Shown here: piece after piece, positions 35,118-44,962 of the stretch
Position numbering within the stretch: the stretch's first letter is position 1
How the letters are laid out: each line of letters starts with the position of its first letter
Origin: Prevotellaceae bacterium
Lineage (GTDB): Bacteria; Bacteroidota; Bacteroidia; Bacteroidales; Paludibacteraceae
Direction of reading: 5' to 3'
DNA length: 54,850 nt
Assembly (NCBI GenBank): GCA_020636695.1
Contig: JACJXJ010000008.1
Span: forward strand, 1 to 54,850
The notes under the pieces: model-generated
The model's input: only the letters and a program-made list of their open reading frames with translations
Database searches by the model: none
Told to the model about the DNA's origin: nothing
Translations under genes and position numbers: made by a program

Positions 35118-35807
35118 TTAAGTTTGCAATTTAAACACAACTGGGACTGTAAATTTACAGTTAACCTTCTTCCCTCGTTGTTCGCCTGGCTTCCAATTAG
35201 GCATTGACTTAATAACACGTATAGCTTCCTTATCCAAGTTAGGATCTGCAGAGCGTACAACTTCTACGTCATCAATAGATCCATCCCGACGAACAGTAAA
35301 CTGTACGATAACACGTCCTTGAATACCATTTTCTTGTGCAATAATTGGATATTTAACATTACTACTCAAATATTTCATCAATTCAACAGCACCACCTGGA
35401 AATTCAGGCATGTTCTCAACTACACGGAAAACGGTAACCAAGTCGGGATCTTCTTCTATTGGAGCAATAGGCACTTTCACAATTTCTTGTACCGTTTTTT
35501 GATCATCTTCAGAAACAATATCCACATTTTCAGTTTCTACATCATCTTCCACGATGTTCAATTCTTCAATCACATCTGGAGCTGGTGGAGGTGGGGGAGG
35601 TGGGGTCTCTTCTCGAAACGTATTTTCAACCATTTCTTCTTCAAACATCGCCTCCATATTGTTTTCAACCTGATAAACTGTAATTTCTTGTTCAGTCCAT
35701 TCAAAAGCTACATAGAACAACCCTAACGCAAGGATTACACCCATTAAAACAAAAGTCATTCTTTTGTTTTCCAAATTGGCTTTTGGTGCTTTTTTAACAT
35801 CCATCAT
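35118..35807 (-). CDS. Energy transducer TonB
   Basis: The 229-residue protein couples inner-membrane energy to TonB-dependent outer-membrane receptors. It has a short basic N-terminus, one membrane helix (about 19-39), an acidic and proline-rich stretch (seven Pro at about 69-78) that spans the periplasm and a C-terminal TonB domain (Q-G-R-V-I-V-Q-F-T-V-R-R-D-G at about 161-174; S-M-P-N-W-K-P-G at about 203-210). The receptor partners and ExbB/ExbD are not in the window. Confidence 0.93.
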   Translation of the reverse strand: MMDVKKAPKANLENKRMTFVLMGVILALGLFYVAFEWTEQEITVYQVENNMEAMFEEEMVENTFREETPPPPPPPAPDVIEELNIVEDDVETENVDIVSEDDQKTVQEIVKVPIAPIEEDPDLVTVFRVVENMPEFPGGAVELMKYLSSNVKYPIIAQENGIQGRVIVQFTVRRDGSIDDVEVVRSADPNLDKEAIRVIKSMPNWKPGEQRGKKVNCKFTVPVVFKLQT

Positions 35808-35849
35808 AATCTTTCTCTATTAAAATTCTATAACATGCGAATTACATCG

Positions 35850-35857
35850 CAAATGTA
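35850..35857 (-). promoter_or_regulatory. -7 promoter element of tonB
   Basis: TACATTTG on the minus strand lies 43 bases before the tonB ATG at 35807. No clear -33 partner. Confidence 0.45.
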
Positions 35858-36015
35858 CAATAAAAAATTTAGATAAATACGCTCTATCACTCATTTTTTT
35901 AAGAAATTTATTTTTTTTGCTTCTTTTCTGATATAATAACGTTCATTTAACTCCATTTTTGTGATTTTTAAAGAAAAAAGAAGTTGAGAATAATACACAA
36001 CTAGCAATAAATTTG

Positions 36016-36023
36016 TATCTTTG
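36016..36023 (+). promoter_or_regulatory. -7 promoter element surviving before the uvrA relic
   Basis: TATCTTTG lies 12 bases before the ATG at 36035 where the relic begins. The promoter seems intact although the gene is not. Confidence 0.5.
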
Positions 36024-36034
36024 CGGTTCTCCAA

Positions 36035-38883
36035 ATGAACGATGGCATGAAGCAAGAAAAGCAGAACAAGAATGGATGAAGTATATGGCGCACGCGTTCA
36101 TAATTTACGCAATATTGATGTGCGAATTCCGCGCAATAAACTCACACACTGGACTAAGTGGTAGTGGAAAGTCGTCGCTCGCTTTGACACGACGGCATTT
36201 ATGCCGAAGGTCAACGTCGCTACATTGAAACGCTTTTCAGCACGCTCGTCATTTTTATGGGCAATATGGAGCGCCCTGATGTAGACAAAATGCGGGATTA
36301 AGCCCCGTAATTGCCATTGAACAAAAACCACCAACAAAAATCCACGCTCTACAGTAGAAACTACGAACCGAAATTTACATTTTTTACGCTTACTTTTTGC
36401 CCGATCGGAGAGGCTTTTTCGTACGTTACCGGTGAAAAAATGGAAATACGGCGACGAACAAATTCTTCAACTTATTTTGAAAATTATGAGAATAAAGCTT
36501 GTTATCTGCTAGCACCACTCGTTAAAGGACATAGTCATTACAAAGAATTATTTGAAAGCATTCGTCGAAAGGCTATCTGAATGTGCGCGTGGATGGAGAA
36601 ATGCGCTAAATTACATTTGGCATGAAACTCAGATCTCGTTACAAAAATACGATATTGAAGTTGTAATCGATAAATTGGTGGTACATAAGAAGGACGAAAA
36701 ACGCCTCAAAAAAGTCTAGAAACAGCTATGCAAGGTAATGGCGTGATGATGTTGTTAGATAAAGACTCGCAAGCTATTCGTTATTTATCCGTCATTTGAT
36801 GTCCACTTCGGAATTTCATACAACGATCCGCACCGCATAATTTTTCGTTTAATACACCCAAAGGAGCGTGTCCTCGATGTAAGATTAGGAACAATTAATA
36901 AAATAGACATTGACAAGATTATTCCTAATCGACAATTGAATATTGCTCAAAGGCGGTATTTGTACCTCTTGAAAAGAGACCAACTCACTTCTATTTTTTG
37001 GCAATTAAAAGCCATTTGCGAAAATATGGTATCACGCTCAAAACGCCGATTTCTGAAATTTCGACGAGGTTTTAGATGAAATTCTAAATGGTTCGGACGA
37101 CCGCATTCAAGTGAAAAATGCGTCGCTAGGTGAATCAACGAATTACCACGCCACTTACGAAGCATTGTTCACTACATCGAATTACAGCAAGATGCACCGA
37201 CAATACAGCATTAGAATGCTTGGGCAACCAATTTTTCATCGGTAACTTCCTGATTGTCATGGTTCACGTCAACCGCGAGGTTTTACATTTCAGAATAGCT
37301 GGTAAAAAATATCGCCGAATTGGCGGCATTAGATTTGGACGATTTACAGGATTGGGTTATCAATGTGCCAAAAACATCTTCAGAAAGCAACTGACTATAG
37401 CCACCGAAATTTTAAAAGAGATAAATACCCGGATTACAATTTTATTGGATGTTGATTAGGTATTTAGCACTCAACAAGCATCATCATCACTTTCTGGGTG
37501 GTGAAAGCCGAACGAATTCGTTTAGCTACACAAATTGGCTCGCAACTGGTAAATGTTTTATACATCCTGATGAACGTATTGGATTACATCAACGCGACAA
37601 CCAAAATTGATTCGCTCTCTACAGCGTTTACGCGACATGGGAAATTCGGTAATTGGTAGAACACGATGAAGAAATGATGATGGCAGCCGATTATGTAATA
37701 GATTTAGGACCACGCGCTGGTCGATTGGGCGGACAAGTGGTATTTGAAGGAACACCTCAAGAGATGTTGCAAAAAACACACTGACTTCCAACTATTTGAC
37801 AGGCGTAAAACGAATAGAAAAACAACATCGCATCGCGCAGGGAATGGTAAGCAATTGGTATTAAAAGGAGCTACGAACAACAATCTCAAAACGTTGAGTT
37901 GACTCATTCCATTAGGTAAATTTATATGTATTACTGGCGTTTCAGGTTCTGGCAAATCCACACTTATAAACCGAACACTACAACCCATTTAAGTAAAATT
38001 CTATCGATCATTGAAAACCTTTAGCCTATAGCTCACTGAAGGCGTTGAGTATATTGATAAAATAGTAGAAGTGAGCCAATCGCCATAGGACGAACACCTG
38101 CTCTAATCCGCTCCTTATACTAATATTTTTACAGATATTCGCAATTTATTTGCGGGACTTAAGAATCAAAATGCGTGGTTACAAACCTGGGCGTTTCTCG
38201 TTCAACACAGCTGGTGGACGTTGTGACACGTGCAAAGGAAACGGTTATAAAACGCTGAAATGTGAATTTTCCAGACGTACTTGTTCCTGCGAAACCCGTG
38301 GAGGAAACGATACAACCGCGAACATTAGAAGTACGTTTTAAAGGAAATCTATTTGCCGACGTTTTAGATATGACTATCAATCAGGCCGTTGATTTTTTGA
38401 AAACATGCCAACTTTCGTATACAAGCTCAAAAATGATACAAGATAGGATTAGGTTATCTCAAATTAGTCAATCGAGCACCAATTTCTGGGGGCGAAAGTC
38501 AACGTATAAAATTAGCAACAGAATTGTCAAAACGCGATACTGGCCAAACATTGTACGTGCTCGACGAGCCAACAACCCGGTTCACACTTTGAGATATTCG
38601 GGTGTTATTGTCGGTGCTAAACCGCTTAGTTGATAGGGTAATACTGTGGTGGTAATCGAACACAATTTAGATGTTATAAAATGTGCTGACTACATCATTG
38701 ATAGGGACCTGAAGGGAAAATTTGGTGGAGAAATAGTAGCGCAAGGCACTCCAGAAGAATTGGCTTCAAGGCAAAAATAGTGTAACAGCACCATTTCTTT
38801 TAAAAACATTTAGAACTCCACTCATCAAAATTAATGCTCAAAGTAATGAGTTGTGGTTGTATTATAAACTAAACTATCATTAG
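36035..38883 (+). pseudogene. uvrA: Full-length uvrA relic broken by many small indels
   Basis: Read across all three plus frames, this stretch is a nearly complete excinuclease subunit UvrA, the damage-recognition ATPase of nucleotide excision repair. It starts near Y-G-A-R-V-H-N-L-R-N-I-D-V (about 36081-36119) and includes the first Walker A (G-L-S-G-S-G-K-S-S, near 36150), M-E-R-P-D-V-D-K (near 36266), A-P-L-V-K-G (near 36515), two S-G-G-E-S signatures (near 37500 and 38490), the second Walker A (near 37935), a zinc-finger C-D-T-C-K-G-N-G-Y-K (near 38225) and V-I-E-H-N-L-D-V-I-K (near 38655). Similarity ends near 38832. The frame changes at least twenty times, almost always by one base. 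No open piece exceeds about 125 codons. The neighbours on both sides are intact. Confidence 0.9.
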
Positions 38884-39234
38884 TTATAGTAGTCGCACTC
38901 TAGAAATTAATTTAGTATCTGAAAGGTATTTAATCGTATAAAGGTCAAAGGTAGTACTAGCCACACTATCTTTGACTTTTATTGTGTTATCCACTAATAA
39001 CCAATAACCACTATACAATCCTGTACACGTTCCATTAGGATTAAACGTTACCGTTTTTTGCTGACTAGCAGGATATGTCACCACGCCTTTGAGCGTTTCT
39101 AACAACACGCCATCAACTGTTTGCGTAGTAGTAAAATCATACTCCACGTAGCGCCACGTGCCTTGCAATTGACCATCGGTAGAACAGCCAATCATTACGA
39201 ACAAGGTGATTACAAATAATATCTTCTTAATCAT
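38884..39234 (-). CDS. Small lipocalin-like lipoprotein
   Basis: From the ATG at 39234 the protein is 116 residues with a lipoprotein signal ending in M-I-G-C (Cys17). A longer frame starts inside rpoN and would hide the signal, so it was not used. Q-L-Q-G-T-W-R-Y-V (22-30) resembles the first strand of the lipocalin-like families common in Bacteroidales, followed by several beta-strands. Role unknown. It lies seven bases downstream of rpoN and is probably cotranscribed with it. Confidence 0.7.
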   Translation of the reverse strand: MIKKILFVITLFVMIGCSTDGQLQGTWRYVEYDFTTTQTVDGVLLETLKGVVTYPASQQKTVTFNPNGTCTGLYSGYWLLVDNTIKVKDSVASTTFDLYTIKYLSDTKLISRVRLL

Positions 39235-39241
39235 AGTCGTT

Positions 39242-40684
39242 TTATTTTTTACGCAAACGAGCCACAGGAATATTGAGTTGCTCACGATATTTTGCGACTG
39301 TACGGCGTGCGATAACATACCCTTTTTCACGAAGGATTTCAGTTAATGCATCATCGGCAATTGGGTTCGATTTATCCTCTTCCGACACCACATCCACAAT
39401 AATTTGTTTAATTTCTTTATTAGAAACTTCCTCACCAGAAGCTGTTTGCATTGTTTCAGAGAAAAAATATTTAAGTGGGAAAACACCAAATTCCGTTTGC
39501 ACATATTTACTGTTGCTCACGCGAGAAATAGTAGACACATCGAAACCAACCTTGTCGGCGATATCTTTCAATTTCATGGGACGCAACTTGGTATCATCTC
39601 CTTCGAGAAAAAAAGCGTACTGTTCCTCAACAATGGCATTCATAGTCTTTAGCAAGGTAACATTGCGTTGTTTGATGGCATCAATAAACCAACGTGCTGC
39701 ATCAATTTTTTGTTTAGCAAACAGAATAGCGTCACGCATTTCTCTGTTCTGGTTCTCTTTATTTCCAACATAATCCGAAACCATATTATTGTAAGTTTTA
39801 CTTACTTTTAAGTCGGGAATGTTGGAATTATTTAAGACTACCGATAAACGACCATTATCATTTTCGATAATAAAATCGGGCGTTACTTGTTGCAATAGAA
39901 TTTCAGCAGGCGTGCTAAACGCATTCCCTGGTTTAGGGTTCAACTTCATAATTTCCGCCACCACTTCTTTCATTTCGGCATCGGATAAACCCAAGCGACG
40001 AGCAATTAAATCATATTGTTTTTTAGAGAATGGTTCAAAAAAACGGTCAATAACACGCTCGGCCAAAACAACCGTGGAAGAAGTTTGCTTATGACGTAAT
40101 TGAAGTAATAAACACTCTTTCAAATCGCGTGCGCCAACACCTGACGGATCTAAATTTTGCACCACTACTAACGCTTTTTCCATATCAGCGTCGGTAATTG
40201 ACAAACCAAACTGAAAAGCCAAATCGTCGACCATGGCTTCTATTTCACGACGCAAATAACCATCGTCGTCAACGTTACCAATCAGATATTGAGCTAATTG
40301 CCGTGTTTTAGTGTCTGCCTCACATAACTCCAATTGACTCGTCAAATATTCGTGAAATGTGGTTTGACCAGACAATGGCATAGACACGTCTTTATCATCG
40401 ACCGAATGATTATTGGTTTGCAATTTATAATCAGGAATATCGTCGTCCATGGCATATTCCGTCAAATCAAAATCGTTGTCATAGTCATCATCGCCACCAG
40501 AATCAAAATCAGTATCCTCAGAAACAGTTTCTTCTCGACCTTCGTCCAACGCAGGATTGGCTTCCATCTCTTCTCGAATACGCTCCTCTAACTCTACAGT
40601 CGGATACTCCAGCATCTTTATCACCTGAATTTGAAGAGGCGATAACTTCTGTTGTAATTTTATGTTGAGTTGTTGTTTGAGCAT
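39242..40684 (-). CDS. rpoN: RNA polymerase sigma-54 factor
   Basis: The 480-residue protein has all parts of sigma-54: region I (L-S-P-L-Q-I-Q-V-I-K-M-L at 14-25), an acidic region II (about 45-85), the core-binding domain (D-P-S-G-V-G-A-R-D-L-K-E-C at about 172-184), the helix-turn-helix (about 370-395) and the RpoN box A-R-R-T-V-A-K-Y-R-E near the C-terminus. It directs transcription from -24/-12 promoters that need an enhancer-binding ATPase. No such activator is in this window. The nucleoside kinase gene lies 44 bases upstream on the same strand. Confidence 0.96.
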   Translation of the reverse strand: MLKQQLNIKLQQKLSPLQIQVIKMLEYPTVELEERIREEMEANPALDEGREETVSEDTDFDSGGDDDYDNDFDLTEYAMDDDIPDYKLQTNNHSVDDKDVSMPLSGQTTFHEYLTSQLELCEADTKTRQLAQYLIGNVDDDGYLRREIEAMVDDLAFQFGLSITDADMEKALVVVQNLDPSGVGARDLKECLLLQLRHKQTSSTVVLAERVIDRFFEPFSKKQYDLIARRLGLSDAEMKEVVAEIMKLNPKPGNAFSTPAEILLQQVTPDFIIENDNGRLSVVLNNSNIPDLKVSKTYNNMVSDYVGNKENQNREMRDAILFAKQKIDAARWFIDAIKQRNVTLLKTMNAIVEEQYAFFLEGDDTKLRPMKLKDIADKVGFDVSTISRVSNSKYVQTEFGVFPLKYFFSETMQTASGEEVSNKEIKQIIVDVVSEEDKSNPIADDALTEILREKGYVIARRTVAKYREQLNIPVARLRKK

Positions 40685-40728
40685 TAATTCAAAAAAACGG
40701 TTTAATTAGAATAAGAATTACGCTGTTG

Positions 40729-42396
40729 TTAATATTTAAAACTACTACCACCCAAGAATTCACGCAACAATGATGTTGGCGGAATTTCCCGATCGTGTAT
40801 TGGCGTAAAATATTTTAAGAATTTCAATAAGCGATGTGCCTCCGTATATTCTTCACAATATTGAGGTACGTCGGCGATAATAGGTTCAGCATGTTTACGC
40901 AAAACTGCTAATTCGAACATTAAAGCAGAGTTGAACATCGCATCAGCTTGTTCTTGAAATGGGAATATCCACTTCTCTTCCCCACGACGTACACTTGGCC
41001 AACGGTTAATACTTTCGCGTGCTGAAAAACCACGAAACTTGAAGTCGCGCACTATACGACGCAACAAGCGTGTATCGGTAGTTGGAATCCAATTGTGATT
41101 ATCGAGTGAAATGGTTGTTAACGTGGACACATATATTTTAAACATCGCTTGACGAGGAATGGCCGAAGTTAATTCAGGATTTAATGCATGAATTCCTTCA
41201 ATCACTAATACATTTTCGGGATTCAATCGGATTTTCTCTCCGCGGAAATAACGCTTACCATCTTCAAAATTATAAAATGGTATTTCTACCTCTTCACCAT
41301 TCAGCAATTGAGTCAATTGGGTATTAAACAACTCCAAATCAACTGCATGGAGCGCTTCAAAATCCCATTCGCCATTTTCATCCAAAGGTGTATCCACACG
41401 ATTGACAAAATAATTATCTAGCGACAAAACGATAGGTTTTAAGCCAGCCACCATCAACTGAACGGATAAACGTTTACTAAATGTAGTTTTACCTGATGAC
41501 GATGGACCCGAAATCATAATAAATCGACTACTTGGCTGACGTTCATGAATCATATCAGCGATTTCCACAATCTTACGTTCGTGCAAGGCTTCAGAAATTT
41601 TAATCATATTGTAGACATTCTTTTCACGAGCACGCAAATTAAAATCGCCCACATTACTTAAATCCATCAATTTGTTCCATTTCACAAACTCATTGAATAC
41701 ATCAAACATTTTTGATTGATCCTCATATTCTGCTAGTTTATCAGGTGCATGACGATCGGGAACTCTTAACAAAATACCATTACTGTAACTTTGCAAATCA
41801 AATAGCGGCACATAACTAGTCGATGGAACCAATACTCCATTATAATAGTCAACAAAATCGCCAATACGAACAAAACGCGCATACGAAATTCCCAACGTTT
41901 CAAGCAAAATAACCTTATCCATTTCGCCACGTTCACGGAACATTTCAATAACCGTTGGCGTTTGCTTTTCTTCAGATACAATAGGCATATCGGCAGCAAT
42001 GATTTCCTGCATACGCTTTTTTAATGCTGTTATTGTCTCAGGACTTACCTTCTTGTTTCGTCCATCAATACAACAATAATACCCACGACAAATAGGGTGC
42101 TCGATACGCAACGTCGCCTCTGGATTTAAATCATTGAGTGCTTTAGCCATAACCATACTAATAGAGCGCAAATAAACACGCATTCCAGATGGAGTACTAG
42201 CATCAATAAAATCAATATCTTTAGGTTTGTAAATTAAAAAATTAAGATCCTCTACTTTGTAGTTAACACGAGCCGCCACAATTGGATACTTAAGTTGAAT
42301 ATTCATATCACGATAAATATCCATTAAAGAAGTACCACGTGGATAGTCCTTAAATTGTTGATTGTTTTTACAGAAAATTGTGACAGTTTGCTCCAT
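40729..42396 (-). CDS. Nucleoside kinase with N-terminal TGS-like region (uridine kinase family)
   Basis: The 555-residue protein joins an N-terminal ubiquitin-like TGS segment (1-65) and a threonyl-tRNA synthetase editing-like second domain (about 80-270) to a phosphoribulokinase/uridine kinase domain. The Walker A loop G-P-S-S-S-G-K-T-T is at about 295-303, and L-S-L-D-N-Y-F-V (about 324-331) and V-I-E-G-I-H-A-L (about 391-398) are the usual kinase motifs. It probably phosphorylates uridine or another nucleoside in salvage. This domain arrangement recurs in Bacteroidota and Firmicutes; the purpose of the N-terminal part is unknown. Confidence 0.87.
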   Translation of the reverse strand: MEQTVTIFCKNNQQFKDYPRGTSLMDIYRDMNIQLKYPIVAARVNYKVEDLNFLIYKPKDIDFIDASTPSGMRVYLRSISMVMAKALNDLNPEATLRIEHPICRGYYCCIDGRNKKVSPETITALKKRMQEIIAADMPIVSEEKQTPTVIEMFRERGEMDKVILLETLGISYARFVRIGDFVDYYNGVLVPSTSYVPLFDLQSYSNGILLRVPDRHAPDKLAEYEDQSKMFDVFNEFVKWNKLMDLSNVGDFNLRAREKNVYNMIKISEALHERKIVEIADMIHERQPSSRFIMISGPSSSGKTTFSKRLSVQLMVAGLKPIVLSLDNYFVNRVDTPLDENGEWDFEALHAVDLELFNTQLTQLLNGEEVEIPFYNFEDGKRYFRGEKIRLNPENVLVIEGIHALNPELTSAIPRQAMFKIYVSTLTTISLDNHNWIPTTDTRLLRRIVRDFKFRGFSARESINRWPSVRRGEEKWIFPFQEQADAMFNSALMFELAVLRKHAEPIIADVPQYCEEYTEAHRLLKFLKYFTPIHDREIPPTSLLREFLGGSSFKY

Positions 42397-42549
42397 AACC
42401 GTAAAGATAATGATTAATTTAGAGAAGATTTAAATGTTTAATAATCTGATTGATAAACTCTTAACAATCCTACCCTTAAACATTACTTTTGGGGGATAAA
42501 AATAGGCAAATTTTAGCAATTTTGTATAGAATGTCAGAAGAATTTTGCT

Positions 42550-42557
42550 TAATTTTG
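42550..42557 (+). promoter_or_regulatory. -7 promoter element for the Na/Pi transporter operon
   Basis: TAATTTTG lies 28 bases before the ATG at 42586. The nearest TTTG (42521-42524) is 25 bases upstream, longer than usual. Confidence 0.45.
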
Positions 42558-42585
42558 CAGACAAATTAAAAACTAAGAAGATAAC

Positions 42586-44409
42586 ATGAAATTTGGATTA
42601 CTCGAAATCCTTACACTGATTGGTGCAGTAGGCCTATTCTTATATGGCATGAAACTAATGAGTGAAGGTTTACAAAAAGCAGCCGGGGATAAGCTTCGTA
42701 ACATTTTGGCCTTAATGACCAATAATCGTTTCATAGGAGCATTCACCGGCATTTTTATTACTGCTTTGATACAAAGTTCTTCAGCTACTACTGTCATGAT
42801 TGTAAGTTTTGTTAATGCAGGACTTTTATCATTAGGTCAGTCTATGGCTGTTATTATGGGTGCCAATGTGGGAACTACTGCCACTGCATGGATAATATCT
42901 TTATTAGGCTTCAAGGTCAATATGACCGCATTTGCGATTCCTCTCATTGGATTTGGAGTCCCATTATTATTCTCCAAAAAGAACTCGTCAAAAAGTTGGG
43001 GAGAATTTTTAATCGGATTTGCTCTGCTGTTTTTAGGTTTGGACTACATCAACAAATCTGTACCAGATTTACAAGCCAATCCTGAAATTTTCCGAGCCTT
43101 GCAATCGTACGTAGATTTAGGCTACGGATCTATTTTATTATTCGCACTCATTGGCATGGTAATAACGGTTATAGTGCAATCTTCTAGTGCGACCTTTGCC
43201 ATTGTGCTAATCATGTCGAGCAAAGGATGGATATCATTTGAACTAGCAGCTGCAGCCGTTTTGGGTAGCAATATTGGAACATGTATCACCCCATTATTAG
43301 CCTCCATATCAGGGAATATTCAAGCTAAACGAGCTGCCATGGGACACCTCATGTTTAATGTACTAGGATCAATTTGGACGCTACTACTATATGGACCATT
43401 TATCAAACTTATTATTGCTATTTCCAGCTCTTTGGCTGGTAACCCTAACGATTTGATGAACTTTGTTCATTCTGCTGATCCTACGCTTTTAAATCATTTA
43501 AACGAAGGTTCTTTAGATGCTGGAACTGTCGAAAACCAGACATTAATAAGTAATTTCGCCAACATGCAATATTTTGTATCATTTGGTTTATCAATGTTCC
43601 ACACAGTATTTAATCTCATCAATATTTCTATTATGATTTGGTTTACAAATTTATATGTGAAAATTGTAACCAAATTAATACCATCAAAACCAAGTGAAGA
43701 AGATAAAGAGACACATCTCAAATTTATTTCTACAGGGATGTTATCTACAGCTGAGTTATCTATTCTACAAGCACACAAAGAAATTGTACTCTATAGCCAA
43801 CGTACGCAACGGATGTTTGGATTAGTTCGTGAGCTATACCACGAAACAGATGAAGCTACATTTGTAAAGAAGTTCTCTCGCATTCAGAAATATGAAAATA
43901 TTAGCGACCGTATGGAAGTGGAAATTGCCACCTATTTGACAAAAGTAGCAGATGGGCGCTTGAGCGATGAATCAAAACATCAAATTCAAATGAACTTACG
44001 TGTAGTATCGGAAATAGAAAGTGTAGCTGACAGTTGCTATAACCTGGCACGTACTATTCAACGTCGTAATCAAGGCAAAGTTTCATTTACTGACGACGTT
44101 AACGCTAATATTGAATTAATGTTCAATTTAGTAGAAAGTGCTGTAGTACAAATGACACACATTTTGGAAGCCACCACACTACAAATTTCAGACATTAACA
44201 AGACACAAAACTTGGAAAATGAAATTAATAATTTCCGCAATCAGCTTAAAACCCAAAACATTGTGGATGTTAACGATGCAAAATATCCTTACGCCAGCAG
44301 CGTATTATACATGGATATGATTGTAGAATGTGAAAAAATGGGAGATTATGTTGTCAATGTGGTAGAGGCACTTGCCGACTCCAAGTTATACAAAGTAAAT
44401 ACAAAATAA
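42586..44409 (+). CDS. Na/Pi cotransporter family protein with C-terminal PhoU-like domain
   Basis: The 607-residue protein has the Na/phosphate symporter membrane domain with the two inverted repeat motifs I-Q-S-S-S-A-T-T (about 63-70) and V-Q-S-S-S-A-T-F (about 198-205), which form the phosphate site. N-V-G-T-T-A-T-A (about 94-101) and N-I-G-T-C-I-T (about 228-234) are paired likewise. After about residue 370 a helical PhoU-like region follows, thought to regulate transport. It takes up phosphate with sodium at the inner membrane. Three more plus-strand genes follow closely. Confidence 0.92.
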   Translation: MKFGLLEILTLIGAVGLFLYGMKLMSEGLQKAAGDKLRNILALMTNNRFIGAFTGIFITALIQSSSATTVMIVSFVNAGLLSLGQSMAVIMGANVGTTATAWIISLLGFKVNMTAFAIPLIGFGVPLLFSKKNSSKSWGEFLIGFALLFLGLDYINKSVPDLQANPEIFRALQSYVDLGYGSILLFALIGMVITVIVQSSSATFAIVLIMSSKGWISFELAAAAVLGSNIGTCITPLLASISGNIQAKRAAMGHLMFNVLGSIWTLLLYGPFIKLIIAISSSLAGNPNDLMNFVHSADPTLLNHLNEGSLDAGTVENQTLISNFANMQYFVSFGLSMFHTVFNLINISIMIWFTNLYVKIVTKLIPSKPSEEDKETHLKFISTGMLSTAELSILQAHKEIVLYSQRTQRMFGLVRELYHETDEATFVKKFSRIQKYENISDRMEVEIATYLTKVADGRLSDESKHQIQMNLRVVSEIESVADSCYNLARTIQRRNQGKVSFTDDVNANIELMFNLVESAVVQMTHILEATTLQISDINKTQNLENEINNFRNQLKTQNIVDVNDAKYPYASSVLYMDMIVECEKMGDYVVNVVEALADSKLYKVNTK

Positions 44410-44416
44410 ACAGACT

Positions 44417-44950
44417 ATGAGTACGACCGAAAAACAATTTGATCAAGCTGTAGCTGAATGCCGCGACATTTTTCTAAAAAAACTGAACGATTACGGCGGT
44501 GCATGGCGTATTATGCGACCAGAATCGGTGACAGACCAAATCTTTATCAAAGCAAAACGCATCCGTAGTATCGAAACAAAAGGCGTAACATTGGTAAATG
44601 AGGGCATTCGACCAGAACTTATTGGCATCATCAATTATGCCATTATTGGACTTATACAACTTGAATTAGGGTTTTCTGACACAGATGATTTATCAAAAGA
44701 ACAAATCAAGACATTATACGAAAATTATATTCAAAAAGCCAAAGAATTAATGTTGGCTAAAAATCACGATTACGATGAAGCTTGGCGCTCCATGCGCACG
44801 CAATCGTACACCGATTTGATTTTGATGAAAATACATCGTACCAAAGAAATTGAAGATCACAAAGGCAAAACTTTAATTTCAGAAGGCATTGATGCTAACT
44901 ATTTTGATATGATTAATTACGCCATTTTTGGTTTAATTCAAACAGCTTAA
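44417..44950 (+). CDS. DUF1599 protein with two tandem repeats
   Basis: The 177-residue protein is two copies of the same unit. K-L-N-D-Y-G-G-A-W-R-I-M-R (22-34) and K-N-H-D-Y-D-E-A-W-R-S-M-R (115-127) correspond, as do I-I-N-Y-A-I-I-G-L-I-Q and M-I-N-Y-A-I-F-G-L-I-Q. DUF1599 is an all-helical family similar to MazG-type or nucleotide-binding folds, with no known reaction. It is eight bases after the transporter and 12 before the DoxX-like gene, a conserved neighbourhood in Bacteroidales. Confidence 0.88.
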   Translation: MSTTEKQFDQAVAECRDIFLKKLNDYGGAWRIMRPESVTDQIFIKAKRIRSIETKGVTLVNEGIRPELIGIINYAIIGLIQLELGFSDTDDLSKEQIKTLYENYIQKAKELMLAKNHDYDEAWRSMRTQSYTDLILMKIHRTKEIEDHKGKTLISEGIDANYFDMINYAIFGLIQTA

Positions 44951-44962
44951 ATTTATTAAATA

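Noticed and set aside
35858..36015. Possible small RNA or mobile element remnant in the AT-rich gap before the uvrA relic
   Set aside because: No inverted repeats, terminator or conserved pattern; it looks like a plain AT-rich spacer.
36013..38633. Short open frames as separate small genes
   Set aside because: Each is a fragment or shadow of the uvrA relic; in-order UvrA motifs cross them in changing frames.
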